A DNA stretch of 64,000 bases from Parasutterella muris (GTDB lineage: Bacteria; Pseudomonadota; Gammaproteobacteria; Burkholderiales; Burkholderiaceae_F): assembly GCF_943193095.1 (NCBI RefSeq), contig NZ_CALPCV010000005.1, forward strand, positions 1-64,000, given 5' to 3'. Position numbers and translations under genes: made by a program. Positions within the stretch are counted from its first letter, which is position 1, and the number at the start of each line of letters is the position of its first letter. The notes under the pieces were generated by a model. The model did not search any database. It was not told the DNA's origin and worked only from the letters and a program-made list of their open reading frames with translations. Below are positions 8,506-17,675 of the stretch, in pieces.

Positions 8506-9819
8506 ATGGATGCATTACTGTCCAATACCGCGGCAATTAATCAGCTGTTGGCACGTTACGGAGTGAAATTCGGAATTTATAAAGATGGGCAGTTCCATGA
8601 ACAGCTTTTCCCTTTCGATTCACTTCCTCGCGTCATAAGTGCTGAGGAGTTCGCAGAACTGGAGAATGGCCTTATTCAGCGCGTTGACGCGCTCAACGCG
8701 TTTCTCAGAGATATTTACAGCAAAAAGCAAATTGTGGCCGACGGAGTTATTCCCGAAGACTTTGTGTTTTCCTCCGGAGGCTTTTTACCGGCTTGCGACC
8801 AGTTTATCCCGCCTGCGGGTATCTTCTCTCATATCTCCGGGATCGATCTGGTTCAGGCAAAAGATAAAACATGGTATGTCCTCGAAGACAATCTGCGGAT
8901 TCCTTCCGGGGCTTCCTATCCGCTGATCGCTCGAAGACTTTCACGCATGGCTTCTCCTGAAACCTTTAAAAACAATGCGGTTTCGAGCAACAGCAATTAC
9001 GGACTTCTGCTTCGTGAAGCAATGGAAAGCGTCAATCCCGGCGGAAAATGCGTCATTATGACGCCCGGACGCTATAACGCCGCTTTCTTTGAACACAGCT
9101 ATCTTGCTGAAGTCACCGGTTATCCCCTTGTCATGCACAATGATTTGTTCGTTCAGGACAATAAGCTCTATTTCAAGGGCCGTTACGGCGTGCAGCAGGT
9201 CGGCGCGGTTTACCGCCGCATCTCCGATGATTTCCTTGATCCGCTGACTTTCCGAGCGGACTCACTCATCGGCGTGCCGGGAATTATGAATGCTTATCGC
9301 GCCGGCAATGTCGCGATCATTAACGCGCCCGGAAACGGCGTCGCGGATGACAAAGGCATCTATTACTTCGTGCCGAAGATGATTGAATACTATCTCCACG
9401 AAAAGCCGATTCTCAAAAATGCTCCGACTTATCTGCCTTTCTACGAGGAAGACCGCAAGTACTGCCTCGAGAACCTCGAAAAGCTGGTTATTAAAGATGT
9501 GGCAGAAGCGGGCGGCTACGGAGTGCTCTTTGGAAAAGATCTTTCTGCTGAAGAGCTTGAAGACTGGAAAGTGCGTCTGCAGACGGAATCTCGACGCTTC
9601 ATTCTGCAGGAGGTTATCGATTTTATTGACCTTCCGGTATTGGAAGGCGCTGAAGTGAAGGACAGAAAGGCTGATTTGAGAGCCTTTGTCATCACCTCGG
9701 CAAACGGAACAAAAGTTTGGCACAGCGGTTTGACACGCTTCTCCCGCGTCGCGGATTCTTTTGTCGTCAACTCTTCACAAGGCGGAGGCTTTAAAGACAC
9801 ATGGGTTTTATCTCGATAG
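8506..9819 (+). CDS. Circularly permuted ATP-grasp protein
   Basis: The 437-residue product begins behind AAGGAG. It carries hallmarks of the circularly permuted type 2 ATP-grasp family (COG2308): an N-terminal helical part, then WYVLEDNLRIPSGASYPL, a central nucleotide-binding region (AIINAPGNGVADDKGIYYFVPK), and a C-terminal VIKDVAEAGGYGVLFG with VIDFIDLPVL. ATP-grasp enzymes of this type are predicted to form amide or peptide bonds by an acylphosphate intermediate; the substrate is unknown. Its end overlaps the alpha-E gene by 19 bases, and the following genes are also overlapping or nearly so. Comparative genomics has linked ATP-grasp, alpha-E and transglutaminase genes into a peptide-modification system. 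Confidence 0.85.
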   Translation: MDALLSNTAAINQLLARYGVKFGIYKDGQFHEQLFPFDSLPRVISAEEFAELENGLIQRVDALNAFLRDIYSKKQIVADGVIPEDFVFSSGGFLPACDQFIPPAGIFSHISGIDLVQAKDKTWYVLEDNLRIPSGASYPLIARRLSRMASPETFKNNAVSSNSNYGLLLREAMESVNPGGKCVIMTPGRYNAAFFEHSYLAEVTGYPLVMHNDLFVQDNKLYFKGRYGVQQVGAVYRRISDDFLDPLTFRADSLIGVPGIMNAYRAGNVAIINAPGNGVADDKGIYYFVPKMIEYYLHEKPILKNAPTYLPFYEEDRKYCLENLEKLVIKDVAEAGGYGVLFGKDLSAEELEDWKVRLQTESRRFILQEVIDFIDLPVLEGAEVKDRKADLRAFVITSANGTKVWHSGLTRFSRVADSFVVNSSQGGGFKDTWVLSR

Positions 9820-10475
9820 AACAAAGCGATAACCTCTTCTGGTTAGGCCGGTATGCCGAACGTGTATACCGCACGATTCGTAGCTTCGAAGCCTTATGCG
9901 ACGTGATGCTTGATATTGATGAACAGGCATACAAACCGTTCTGCGCTGCGCTGAATATCCCGGATATCTACAAGGATTCCCTCGACTTCATCGACAGCTA
10001 TCTGTATGAGCCGCAGAATCCGGATTCTCTTTACAGCAATCTGTCCCGCGCTTACGACAATGGATTGGTGCTTCGCAACACCATTTCGTCTCCGAGCCTT
10101 TCCTATCTTCAGCTCGCGATGAACTGCATGGAAGAAGGAAGAAGAAATCGGGCAAACGCGCTGGTCGGACGACAGGTTATGGATTACCTGCTCGCGTTCT
10201 GGGGCAGTGTCGATGAATACGTCGCGTCAGGCCAGGAGCGCTGTCTGATCAAGGCAGGCCGTTACCTTGAGCGCTTGGATATGCAGATTCGTCTTGGCGA
10301 AAGCTGGGAAAGCATCGGAGTGACGCTGGGCAAACTGGAAAGACGCCTTATCGGCGCGAAACTTCTTTACGATACGAATAAATTCAGACTCCTGCTCAAC
10401 TTCGCTCAGTTGGCAGACGATGATGAAGAAGTAAGAGAAATTGCTTTAGAAAATATAAGAACACTTCTGCTCTAA
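9801..10475 (+). CDS. Alpha-E domain protein
   Basis: The 224-residue product is almost wholly helical. It opens with the family signature FWLGRYAERVYRTIRSFEAL, which resembles the LYWMARYLERAENTAR motif of the alpha-E family (COG2307, DUF403). Family members are usually about 300 residues, so this copy is short. The family has no proven activity but nearly always sits with a circularly permuted ATP-grasp and a transglutaminase-like protein, as here. The gene starts inside the end of the ATP-grasp gene and ends four bases before the next, so a coupled operon is likely. Confidence 0.8.
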   Translation: MGFISIEQSDNLFWLGRYAERVYRTIRSFEALCDVMLDIDEQAYKPFCAALNIPDIYKDSLDFIDSYLYEPQNPDSLYSNLSRAYDNGLVLRNTISSPSLSYLQLAMNCMEEGRRNRANALVGRQVMDYLLAFWGSVDEYVASGQERCLIKAGRYLERLDMQIRLGESWESIGVTLGKLERRLIGAKLLYDTNKFRLLLNFAQLADDDEEVREIALENIRTLLL

Positions 10476-10478
10476 ACA

Positions 10479-11249
10479 ATGAAAAAATACCTCTATATGC
10501 TGCGCGCGGATTTGTTTTTTTCCGAGCCGGTCACCGAACATACTTTTGTGCTTCGTGCGCTCCCTGTGAGCGACGTGACTCAGGAAATTACCCGAGCGTC
10601 ATTGACTTGCCAGCCAAACGCGCGCCTCTCCAACGGGACCGACAGCCAGGGAAATAATATTTCTCTCGGTTATATCGCTGAAAAACATTCGACGTTCTCC
10701 TTCTGCTCAACCGGAGAAGTGCAGCTGAATCCGCAGTTTCGAAGCCGCGAAGGCGCTTATCCGTATTATCGGTACTCGACAGCACTAACCCGTCTGAGCG
10801 GCGGCTTGGAAGACTATTATCTGACGAATCAGATTTCGGGGACCCCGACAGAAAAGGCCTATCACTGGATGGATCTGCTCTCACGCGATCTTCGCTACGA
10901 AAAGGGTGTGACGACCACCGAGACGAATGCGGCTGCCTGCTGGGAAATCGGCGCCGGTGTCTGTCAGGATTTTACGCATGTCATGCTTTCGCTCTTACGC
11001 GCTGACGGGATTGTCTGCCGATATGTGGCCGGCCTTCTCAAGGGTGAGGGCGCGACGCATGCGTGGGCTGAATATTTCGACGGAGAGTGTTGGATTCCGA
11101 TTGACCCGACACACAACCGAGTCTGCGGCGATGAATATATGAAAATCTCTCATGGATTGGACTTTAGCTGCTGTGCGCTTGAAAGAGGAATTTTCCACGG
11201 AGGCGCCCATCAAAGCATGTTTTCAAAGTGCGCGTTGACAGAGATCTGA
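10479..11249 (+). CDS. Transglutaminase-like cysteine protease
   Basis: The 256-residue product has an N-terminal beta-sandwich of the bacterial transglutaminase-like type and a C-terminal catalytic domain. The predicted Cys-His-Asp triad is visible: Cys in GAGVCQDFTH, His in THAWAEYF and Asp in PIDPTHN. The family (COG1305) includes peptidases as well as amide-exchange enzymes. With an ATP-grasp ligase beside it, it could cleave or exchange the amide bond the ligase makes. It has no signal peptide, so it should be cytoplasmic. It follows alpha-E by three bases and precedes the M14 gene by one. Confidence 0.8.
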   Translation: MKKYLYMLRADLFFSEPVTEHTFVLRALPVSDVTQEITRASLTCQPNARLSNGTDSQGNNISLGYIAEKHSTFSFCSTGEVQLNPQFRSREGAYPYYRYSTALTRLSGGLEDYYLTNQISGTPTEKAYHWMDLLSRDLRYEKGVTTTETNAAACWEIGAGVCQDFTHVMLSLLRADGIVCRYVAGLLKGEGATHAWAEYFDGECWIPIDPTHNRVCGDEYMKISHGLDFSCCALERGIFHGGAHQSMFSKCALTEI

Positions 11250-11250
11250 A

Positions 11251-12192
11251 ATGATTGAAAACGTTGTGACGGTCAAACTCCCCGTGGGTGAGTCTTTGGT
11301 GATTCGCAAAAACCGACATCAGCCGGCAGCTGCGGGAACTAAAAAACTCAAGAGACTCTGCATTGTCTCGGGTACTCACGGCGATGAGCTTGAAGGCCAG
11401 TGCGTCTGCTACTTTCTCAATAGAATTCTGAAGGAAAATCCTCAGCACCTTAATGGGATTGTCGATATTTATCCTGCGCTCAATCCGATGGGTATTGATA
11501 CGATTCAACGGGGCTTCCCCGGGTTCGATCTGGATATGAACCGAATCTTCCCGGGAAGCGCTGACGGAGCGCCGACCGAGTGGGTCGCGAGTCGTTTGAT
11601 GGATGAATTTGCCGGTGCGGATTTTGCGATCGATATACATGCAAGCAATATCTTTCTCCGAGAAATTCCTCAGGTCAGAGTCAATATCACGACGGCTGAC
11701 TCACTGGTTCGTTACGCCAAAATGCTCGACGTGGATTTTGTGTGGGTACATCAGGCCTCAACCGTTTTGGAGTCGACACTGGCCCACAGTCTGAATTCGA
11801 TCGGAGTGAAGACTCTGGTAGTAGAGGCAGGCGTCGGTATGCGCATTACAGTCGATTACTGCCAGCGGCTCACAAACGGCATACTGAATCTGATGAAAAA
11901 CGAGGGCATGTGGACTGGTCCGGTGCGCCCCGTAAGCGCTCCGATTATTTCCTTGGACCGTGCGGTCAGTTTTGTTAACGCTTCTGTCCCGGGTGTGTTT
12001 ATTCCGAGTGTCCGACACAGTGACAATGTGAAAAGAGGCGAAGAATTCGGAACAATTGTGGATCCGCTGACAGGAGAAGTTCGCCAAAAATGCGTCTCCG
12101 AAGTTGACGGGCTGCTGTTTACTTTGCGTGAGTATCCGATCGTTAATGAGGGCTCGCTTATCGCAAGAATTCTTCAGGAGGCGGCGCGATGA
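11251..12192 (+). CDS. M14-family deacylase (succinylglutamate desuccinylase/aspartoacylase-like), intact
   Basis: The 313-residue product has the zinc and catalytic pattern of the AstE/AspA group. The first His and Glu are in SGTHGDELEG, the family Arg in DLDMNRIFPG, the third ligand in AIDIHAS and a catalytic-type Glu in VVEAGVG. These enzymes hydrolyse N-acyl or amide bonds of small amino-acid derivatives. The stop overlaps the start of the next gene by four bases (ATGA). Its place in a ligase operon suggests it trims or recycles the amide product, but the substrate is not known. Confidence 0.8.
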   Translation: MIENVVTVKLPVGESLVIRKNRHQPAAAGTKKLKRLCIVSGTHGDELEGQCVCYFLNRILKENPQHLNGIVDIYPALNPMGIDTIQRGFPGFDLDMNRIFPGSADGAPTEWVASRLMDEFAGADFAIDIHASNIFLREIPQVRVNITTADSLVRYAKMLDVDFVWVHQASTVLESTLAHSLNSIGVKTLVVEAGVGMRITVDYCQRLTNGILNLMKNEGMWTGPVRPVSAPIISLDRAVSFVNASVPGVFIPSVRHSDNVKRGEEFGTIVDPLTGEVRQKCVSEVDGLLFTLREYPIVNEGSLIARILQEAAR

Positions 12193-13124
12193 GAGAAGAA
12201 CTTCTTTATCGAATGGAGTCAGCCTATCGGGAGGACTTCGAAATTAAGGCCTTCCATTTCGGAGGAACAGAAAAGACGCTTTGTATCGTCGGCAGCCTTC
12301 GCGGCAATGAAATCCAGCAGCTCTATATTGCCGGCTGTCTGGTTAAGAAATTCAGAAAGCTGGAGGAAGAAGGCAGGATCTGCAGAAAACACGGTCTCAC
12401 GGTTGTTCCCTGCGGCAATCCGTACTCTTTAAATGTCCGCAAACGATTCTGGGCGATGGATAATTCCGATATTAATCGGATGTTCCCGGGCTATGACAAA
12501 GGCGAGACGACACAGCGTATCGCCGCGGGTCTTTTTAATAAGATTCAGGGATACAAGTTCGGCGTGCAGCTTTCATCTTTTTATTTGCCGGGGGACTTTG
12601 TTCCGCATGTTCGCATGATGCGCACAGACTATCAGGATATCGGTCTGGCTCAGCTCTTCGGTCTTCCGTTTGCGGTGCTGCGCAAACCGATACCGTTTGA
12701 TACCACAACGCTGAATTTTAACTGGCAGGTTTGGGACACAAAGGCGTTTTCTCTTTACAGCCGCTCAACGGATCGGATCGATCCGCAGGGTGCAGAGCTT
12801 GCGGTATCAGCGGTCTGCCGCTTCCTTGCGCGAATGAATGTGATTACGGACAACGTTTACGGCGGTTATGAATCAACCGTACTCTTGGAGGAAGAACTGC
12901 TGACCGTCAAGTCTCAGGCTTCCGGATTGTTTGTGCCGCTCGTCAGTTCATTCACTTCCGTGGAGAAGGGCCAGCCGCTCGCCAATATCATTGATCCGCT
13001 GAGCGGAGAAATTATTTCTCAAGCCGTTTCTCCGGATGTGGGCATAATCTTTTTTGCCAAGGACGACTCTCTGGTCATGGAGAATGAAATTCTCTTTAAA
13101 ATTGTGGGCAAGCTTCACAAGTAA
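12189..13124 (+). CDS. M14-family paralogue lacking key zinc ligands
   Basis: The 311-residue product aligns with its upstream neighbour over its length but the active-site motifs are changed. THGDELEG becomes SLRGNEIQQ (ligand His to Arg), and IDIHAS becomes VQLSSFY (ligand His to Ser). The DINRMFPG motif is kept. With two of three expected zinc ligands gone, it is probably not a zinc hydrolase. It may serve as a partner or regulatory subunit of the intact enzyme, or bind substrate only. A stable reading frame over 300 residues and translational coupling argue against decay. Confidence 0.75.
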   Translation: MREELLYRMESAYREDFEIKAFHFGGTEKTLCIVGSLRGNEIQQLYIAGCLVKKFRKLEEEGRICRKHGLTVVPCGNPYSLNVRKRFWAMDNSDINRMFPGYDKGETTQRIAAGLFNKIQGYKFGVQLSSFYLPGDFVPHVRMMRTDYQDIGLAQLFGLPFAVLRKPIPFDTTTLNFNWQVWDTKAFSLYSRSTDRIDPQGAELAVSAVCRFLARMNVITDNVYGGYESTVLLEEELLTVKSQASGLFVPLVSSFTSVEKGQPLANIIDPLSGEIISQAVSPDVGIIFFAKDDSLVMENEILFKIVGKLHK

Positions 13125-13136
13125 CAGAGAGACTCA

Positions 13137-13778
13137 ATGGCTGATGAAAGTTATAACGTTCCAAACCTCGCCGACGGCGAGGTTTTTCGGGTTGAGCAGA
13201 CTATCAAGCGCAGCCGTTTCATAACTTCAGTCGGCCGTACTGACAGTGTGGAATCAGCCAAAGCTTTTATCGAAAAAATTAAAACGGAATTCGCGGACGC
13301 CCGCCATAACTGCTGGGCCTATTGCGCTGGCGCAGCCGGTTCCTCCGATCGTGTCGGCGCAAGCGACGACGGAGAACCGCACGGAACCGCAGGGCGTCCG
13401 ATGCTGACCATCGTGACGCACAGCGGAATCGGAGAACTTACGGTGGTTGTGACACGTTATTTCGGCGGCATCCTTTTAGGAACGGGCGGCTTGGTTAAAG
13501 CCTATCAGTCAAGCGTCAGGATGGCGCTTGAAACGCTCCCGATTCGTAAAAAAGTGCCGGTAGAAGCAATCACGCTCAGTATTGAACACCGATTTATCAA
13601 CCAGTTTCTAAGACTCCTTGAAGACTTCGAGGGGCGTGTCCTCAGTAAAGAATTCGCGATGGATGCGGAGTTCTCTTTAGAAGTACCGAGAGACCGCGCT
13701 GATGATTTTTGCAAAAAAATCGAAGAAGTCACAGCGGGCTCTCTCCTGCTTGAGCGGGAAAAGAGAGCGGAATCCTAG
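13137..13778 (+). CDS. yigZ: YigZ/IMPACT-family protein
   Basis: The 213-residue product has the YigZ/IMPACT N-terminal domain: KRSRFITSVG, then ARHNCWAYCAG, SDDGEPHGTAGRPM and VTRYFGGILLGTGGL. A small C-terminal domain follows. IMPACT proteins in eukaryotes act on translation control through GCN1; the bacterial function is unknown, and some have been annotated as proteases without proof. It starts 12 bases after the M14 paralogue and ends before a bidirectional hairpin, so it is probably the last gene of the ATP-grasp operon. Confidence 0.8.
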   Translation: MADESYNVPNLADGEVFRVEQTIKRSRFITSVGRTDSVESAKAFIEKIKTEFADARHNCWAYCAGAAGSSDRVGASDDGEPHGTAGRPMLTIVTHSGIGELTVVVTRYFGGILLGTGGLVKAYQSSVRMALETLPIRKKVPVEAITLSIEHRFINQFLRLLEDFEGRVLSKEFAMDAEFSLEVPRDRADDFCKKIEEVTAGSLLLEREKRAES

Positions 13779-13788
13779 TCTGTCAAAG

Positions 13789-13816
13789 CGGCCGCCGAAT
13801 TGAACTTCGGCGGCCG
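13789..13816. terminator. Bidirectional hairpin between convergent genes
   Basis: An 11-bp perfect stem (CGGCCGCCGAA with TTCGGCGGCCG) around a six-base loop lies between the stop of yigZ and the stop of the SbcC-like gene. Flanking T tracts are short but the position suggests a shared terminator. Confidence 0.65.
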
Positions 13817-13824
13817 GACGCTGT

Positions 13825-16800
13825 TTAACTGACGAGAAGACGAATGTTGTTTGCGGAAAGCTTATCCGCAATATCTCGGTAAGCGCTCTTATTTTCAGAA
13901 GATGATTTCACCAGAACAAATCCTTCCGTTATGGCCTGCGGAGCAATGAGCTGCGTGCGGGCAAGCTGAAGTGCCATGGCAAGCCTTGATCGTTCTTGTT
14001 CAGAAAGTGCGGAAATCGGAGAAATCGTCGGACCGTTTAATGTGGAACTGGTTTTGACGAGCAGACTGCTGCCTTGGAAACGAAGCTTAAAGCCGGCCTC
14101 TAAGAGTCCGAGATATTCGTTAGCGAACTGAACCAGTAGTTTGCGGGCCAGTTCAACCGGGTTTTCAGGGTGCTCGGACGTACCGATCAGAGACTTCCAG
14201 CCCTGAATTTGTTCACTAAGGGAAGTAAATTCTTTTTCTTCGCGTCTTCTTCTGTTTCTGTTGTTAAGATTGCTGGCGACTTTCTCCCGCAGAACTGCGG
14301 CTTGCCCGCTTACGACGTGGAACTGATCGCTCTTCTGATTCAGAATTTCATCGAGCTGAGATCGTGTGAGATGCGTCAGTTCAAGTTTTTCAAGTCCCGC
14401 AAGCTCTTCTTTCTTTTGATCGAGCTGCGTCTCGTAAGTTTTAAGCCTTTCGCTGAGTTCAGTGCTCTGACGTTCAAGTTCGCTGAGCTGTGTAGACGAA
14501 ATCACGGAAGAGAGGAAAGTGACTTCGTTCGGGAAACCGTATTTGTTCAGGTTCAGCACAAAGTTAGCGGAAAGCTCAGCCACCTTCAGCTGAATCTCGT
14601 TTCGCTCACCTTCAAGTGAATCAATTTTTTCCTGGTTTTCATTTAAGGCGTTCTGTCTGGCTTCGTAGACGGTCTGAGCCTCGTCTTTAAGCCGCTTCGC
14701 GTTCTCGCACTCGGACTCTATCGCACCGATAAATTCGTCCGGGCTGTGGTTGGCGATGGCTTCGTGACGATCTTTCTGCAGTTTTTTGAGTTTCTCTGCA
14801 ATTGCTTCGAGGTTCGTTTCGATGTCTCCCACAGTCTTTTTCTGGACGGTATAAAGCTCGTTCTCACTGCGAAGCTGCTCCGCATCTTTAGCGATAGCCG
14901 CAGAGAGCTCTTTATGCTCGCTGCTCCACGCAAGCCACTGTTCGCGCCGTTTCACCAATGTCGGGAAGTTCTGCTTCTGCATGGCCGGCGTCGAGGCTTT
15001 AAGGCCGTAGCGGGCAAAGGTGCGCTCTAAAAGTCGGGTTGTGTTGACGCGGGCAAGCTCGGATTCTTTTTCTTTTTTGTAGAGCTGCTGGAGTGAATCC
15101 GAATCATTTTTAATGGTCAGTTCCAAAGAGTCGCAGCTTTGACGAAGTTTGCGAAGTTCTTCTGACGTTTCGGAAAGCGCTTCTTCTAAAGCGGCTATCT
15201 GCTCTAAACCTGCGTCAATTTTTTCTAACCGGGTTTTGAGATCATCGCGCCGATTGACAAGTGCTGTCTGCTTCTGGCGAACGAGCGGTCCCCATACGAT
15301 GGGCTTTTTCTCTCTTAATCCGGTCAGTCCGAGCTCAGCGGTTTCGCTCAAAATAAAATCTTTTTCACTTTCGAGTTTTTTCGTCAGATCACTGAGTCTG
15401 GTTTCGTGCTCGTTTAAGCTCTGCAGCAAAGCGAGGTGATCAGCCTCTAAAGATTCTTTGGTTTGTTTTGCGGCAGCCGCTTCAGCTTTTGCTTTTTCAA
15501 GTTTTTCAGCGGTGTTGGTATCGAAATGAAGTCCGGAGGCATAAGGATGATGAATCGCGCCGCAAAGCGGACATGGTTTCCCGTTCATGAGCTCGCTTCT
15601 AGCCTTTTCATAAGAGAGGACCTGAAGATAGAAGGCATGGGCTGAGGAGGTTGCTTCAACCAGAGCTTGCTTATCCCGCAATGTCTGGATTGCCGCGGAC
15701 AGTGAGAGCGACGAGATGCGAAGGGCATGCTTGGTTCCCTCGAGCAGCTCTTTCTCCTTAACTTGTTCTTCGTGATCCATGGCCAGAAGAGAAATTCGTT
15801 CGACCATTTCATTGACCTTGGCAAGATGCGCTTCACGCTCGGCGAGTAGGGCATGAAGCGATTCGGGGGAGTCATGTCCGACCGTTTTAATGAGAATTCG
15901 CTTTTTTGTCGTGAGTTCGCTCTGCAGCGAAAGTTCTTTCGCTTTTTGCTGAGACAGTGCGGCTTGTGTTGCGGTCAGCTGAGAGCGGTTGAGTTCGATT
16001 GTTTTCTGAAGGTTGCGCTGATCTTCCTGAAATTTTTCAATATTGCTGTTTTCATCCTCGATGATCAGGAGCTCTCTTTCATATTCGTCGAGCTCGGAGA
16101 CAAGCAGCGAGTCGCTGCTCTGTTCATTCATCTTTTTAGCAAGCAGCTGCTCGCGCATATTGGCTTGAGAAAGCAAAGCTTTCAGTCGGTTAACGTTTTC
16201 CTGAATCAGACGCAGTGCGGTTTGTTCGCGAACCAAACTGTCTTTGGTGTTCTTCTGTTCAATTGAAAAAGAAGAAATATCCTCATCAAGCGTACGCACT
16301 CTTTCAACAATCTCGCGTTTCTCATGGAATTCATTTAACGAGAGCTGGTAGTTCTTATCCGCTTCGTTCAGGGCTGCGACGGCCGAACGAACTTTTTCCG
16401 ACAGGAATGGAGTTGCTTTCTTTAAATCCGAGAGTTCCTTCTGGATTTCTTTTTCATGCTCTCTCTGCTGAACGATGACGTCGTATTCAGGCTGGAGCTT
16501 ATCGGCTTTCCTGGCCTTCTCGAGGACGGTTTGCTTGACGCGGAATCGGGCGATGTCTGCATCAACGACGGCCTTCTGTTTGGAGAGCTTAGAGATTTCC
16601 TCCTTGAGTAGAGCAATTTTTCCAATCCATTCAATTTGGGACTGATTTTTTTGAACGTCGCGCTGAAGCGCGGCAAGTTCCTGTTCCGTTCGCACGAGCA
16701 TCTGGCTAAGGTTTTGCTCTTCCTCCTGAGAAACCGCGGGAATGGAGGCAATGACTTTCTCTGAAGCCTGAAGCATCGCTTCTTTTTGTTTCACGATGCC

Positions 16801-17250
16801 TTCTGCGGCAAGCTGCAGCCGCTGAGTGTCTGTGTTTGGCGCGCTCAGGCATGAGCCGAAGGCAAAAATGCCGTCACTTGCGGAGAGTTTATGGTTCCAG
16901 TGTTTCGCGTCTAAGAAAATAGCACTGAAGAAATCTTCTGAAGAGATGTTGGTCAGCTGTGAAATTTTCCATTTAGCCGAAGCGTCGTCTTTTTTCGTCA
17001 AAACGGCTTCAGAGCCGTTCCATTCAGCATCGAAAATTCCTTCTGAGGATTCAAGCGCGGCCCGCACGGACTTAAATTCTGAGTCTCCGTCTTGATCGGA
17101 GGGCCCGAATAAGACAAGTCTCAGGGCGCGCGCTGCGGATTCCGCATCCGCACTTTTTTCGCTGAAGTAATTTTCTTCAACTGTGAAATCAACATGAAAA
17201 GGAGATCTCGAAAAATCTGAGGGAACTGCCTCTAAAGAAAGAATTTTCAT
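13825..17250 (-). CDS. SbcC/Rad50-like coiled-coil protein without Walker A
   Basis: The 1141-residue product resembles SbcC in overall plan. It opens MKILSLEAVPSDF with a VDFTVEE strand, then has a long coiled coil, a zinc-hook CPLC at residues 560-563, and a second coil. The P-loop expected after the first strands is missing: the region reads ADAESAARALRLVLFG where SbcC has a GxxGxGKT motif. The C-terminal signature is also changed (SALSEQERSRLAMALQLA in place of LSGGE), and the Walker B region reads ITEGFVLVKSS. ATP hydrolysis is therefore unlikely. No sbcD is adjacent. It may be a structural DNA-binding or decayed paralogue. The start is well defined by an upstream gap, with a small membrane protein gene immediately before it. 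Confidence 0.7.
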   Translation of the reverse strand: MKILSLEAVPSDFSRSPFHVDFTVEENYFSEKSADAESAARALRLVLFGPSDQDGDSEFKSVRAALESSEGIFDAEWNGSEAVLTKKDDASAKWKISQLTNISSEDFFSAIFLDAKHWNHKLSASDGIFAFGSCLSAPNTDTQRLQLAAEGIVKQKEAMLQASEKVIASIPAVSQEEEQNLSQMLVRTEQELAALQRDVQKNQSQIEWIGKIALLKEEISKLSKQKAVVDADIARFRVKQTVLEKARKADKLQPEYDVIVQQREHEKEIQKELSDLKKATPFLSEKVRSAVAALNEADKNYQLSLNEFHEKREIVERVRTLDEDISSFSIEQKNTKDSLVREQTALRLIQENVNRLKALLSQANMREQLLAKKMNEQSSDSLLVSELDEYERELLIIEDENSNIEKFQEDQRNLQKTIELNRSQLTATQAALSQQKAKELSLQSELTTKKRILIKTVGHDSPESLHALLAEREAHLAKVNEMVERISLLAMDHEEQVKEKELLEGTKHALRISSLSLSAAIQTLRDKQALVEATSSAHAFYLQVLSYEKARSELMNGKPCPLCGAIHHPYASGLHFDTNTAEKLEKAKAEAAAAKQTKESLEADHLALLQSLNEHETRLSDLTKKLESEKDFILSETAELGLTGLREKKPIVWGPLVRQKQTALVNRRDDLKTRLEKIDAGLEQIAALEEALSETSEELRKLRQSCDSLELTIKNDSDSLQQLYKKEKESELARVNTTRLLERTFARYGLKASTPAMQKQNFPTLVKRREQWLAWSSEHKELSAAIAKDAEQLRSENELYTVQKKTVGDIETNLEAIAEKLKKLQKDRHEAIANHSPDEFIGAIESECENAKRLKDEAQTVYEARQNALNENQEKIDSLEGERNEIQLKVAELSANFVLNLNKYGFPNEVTFLSSVISSTQLSELERQSTELSERLKTYETQLDQKKEELAGLEKLELTHLTRSQLDEILNQKSDQFHVVSGQAAVLREKVASNLNNRNRRRREEKEFTSLSEQIQGWKSLIGTSEHPENPVELARKLLVQFANEYLGLLEAGFKLRFQGSSLLVKTSSTLNGPTISPISALSEQERSRLAMALQLARTQLIAPQAITEGFVLVKSSSENKSAYRDIADKLSANNIRLLVS

Positions 17251-17271
17251 GCTTACCTTGATATTTTTTCG

Positions 17272-17550
17272 TTAGTAGGTGACTTTAGTCAGACCGTAGC
17301 CAAGTACAAAGAAAATCACAGACAGAATGATCCACATGATCGTGAGGATACGTGTAGTCTGCAGAATTTTTTCACGCTGATATGCGGAAAGATCAGGGGT
17401 CAGAAGAAGTCTTCCGAACTTGCTGAAGTAGCTGCCGCAGAAGCCGCCGATGAGCACAGGGATAATGCCCCACCAGTAACTGAATCCGATCCAGCCGATT
17501 AAAACTCCTGAACCGACAAGAAAAGCAATAAGAATTGGGTACGCAAACAT
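17272..17550 (-). CDS. Small inner-membrane protein, unknown
   Basis: The ATG at 17550 follows GGAGG at good spacing, giving 92 residues. A GTG 18 bases upstream is a weaker choice. There are two membrane segments near the N-terminus (FAYPILIAFLVGSGVLIG and GIIPVLIGGF), a basic loop with QREKIL, and a third segment near the C-terminus (MWIILSVIFFVLGYG). I do not recognise the family. It lies just upstream of the SbcC-like gene on the same strand and may be co-transcribed. Confidence 0.55.
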   Translation of the reverse strand: MFAYPILIAFLVGSGVLIGWIGFSYWWGIIPVLIGGFCGSYFSKFGRLLLTPDLSAYQREKILQTTRILTIMWIILSVIFFVLGYGLTKVTY

Positions 17551-17632
17551 TGAATATAACCTCCACACAGCACTTTACCGCAATCGACCGATGTACACAA
17601 AACGGAGATTTCAAGGAGTACAAAAATGCCAT

Positions 17633-17656
17633 AAAAAAACGCCGCGAAAAGCGGCG
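17633..17656 (-). terminator. Terminator after the DUF3597 gene
   Basis: Read on the minus strand, CGCCGC and GCGGCG pair around TTTTC and are followed by seven T. It is a classic intrinsic terminator. Confidence 0.85.
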
Positions 17657-17675
17657 CTTTGGTGGTTAAATCAGT

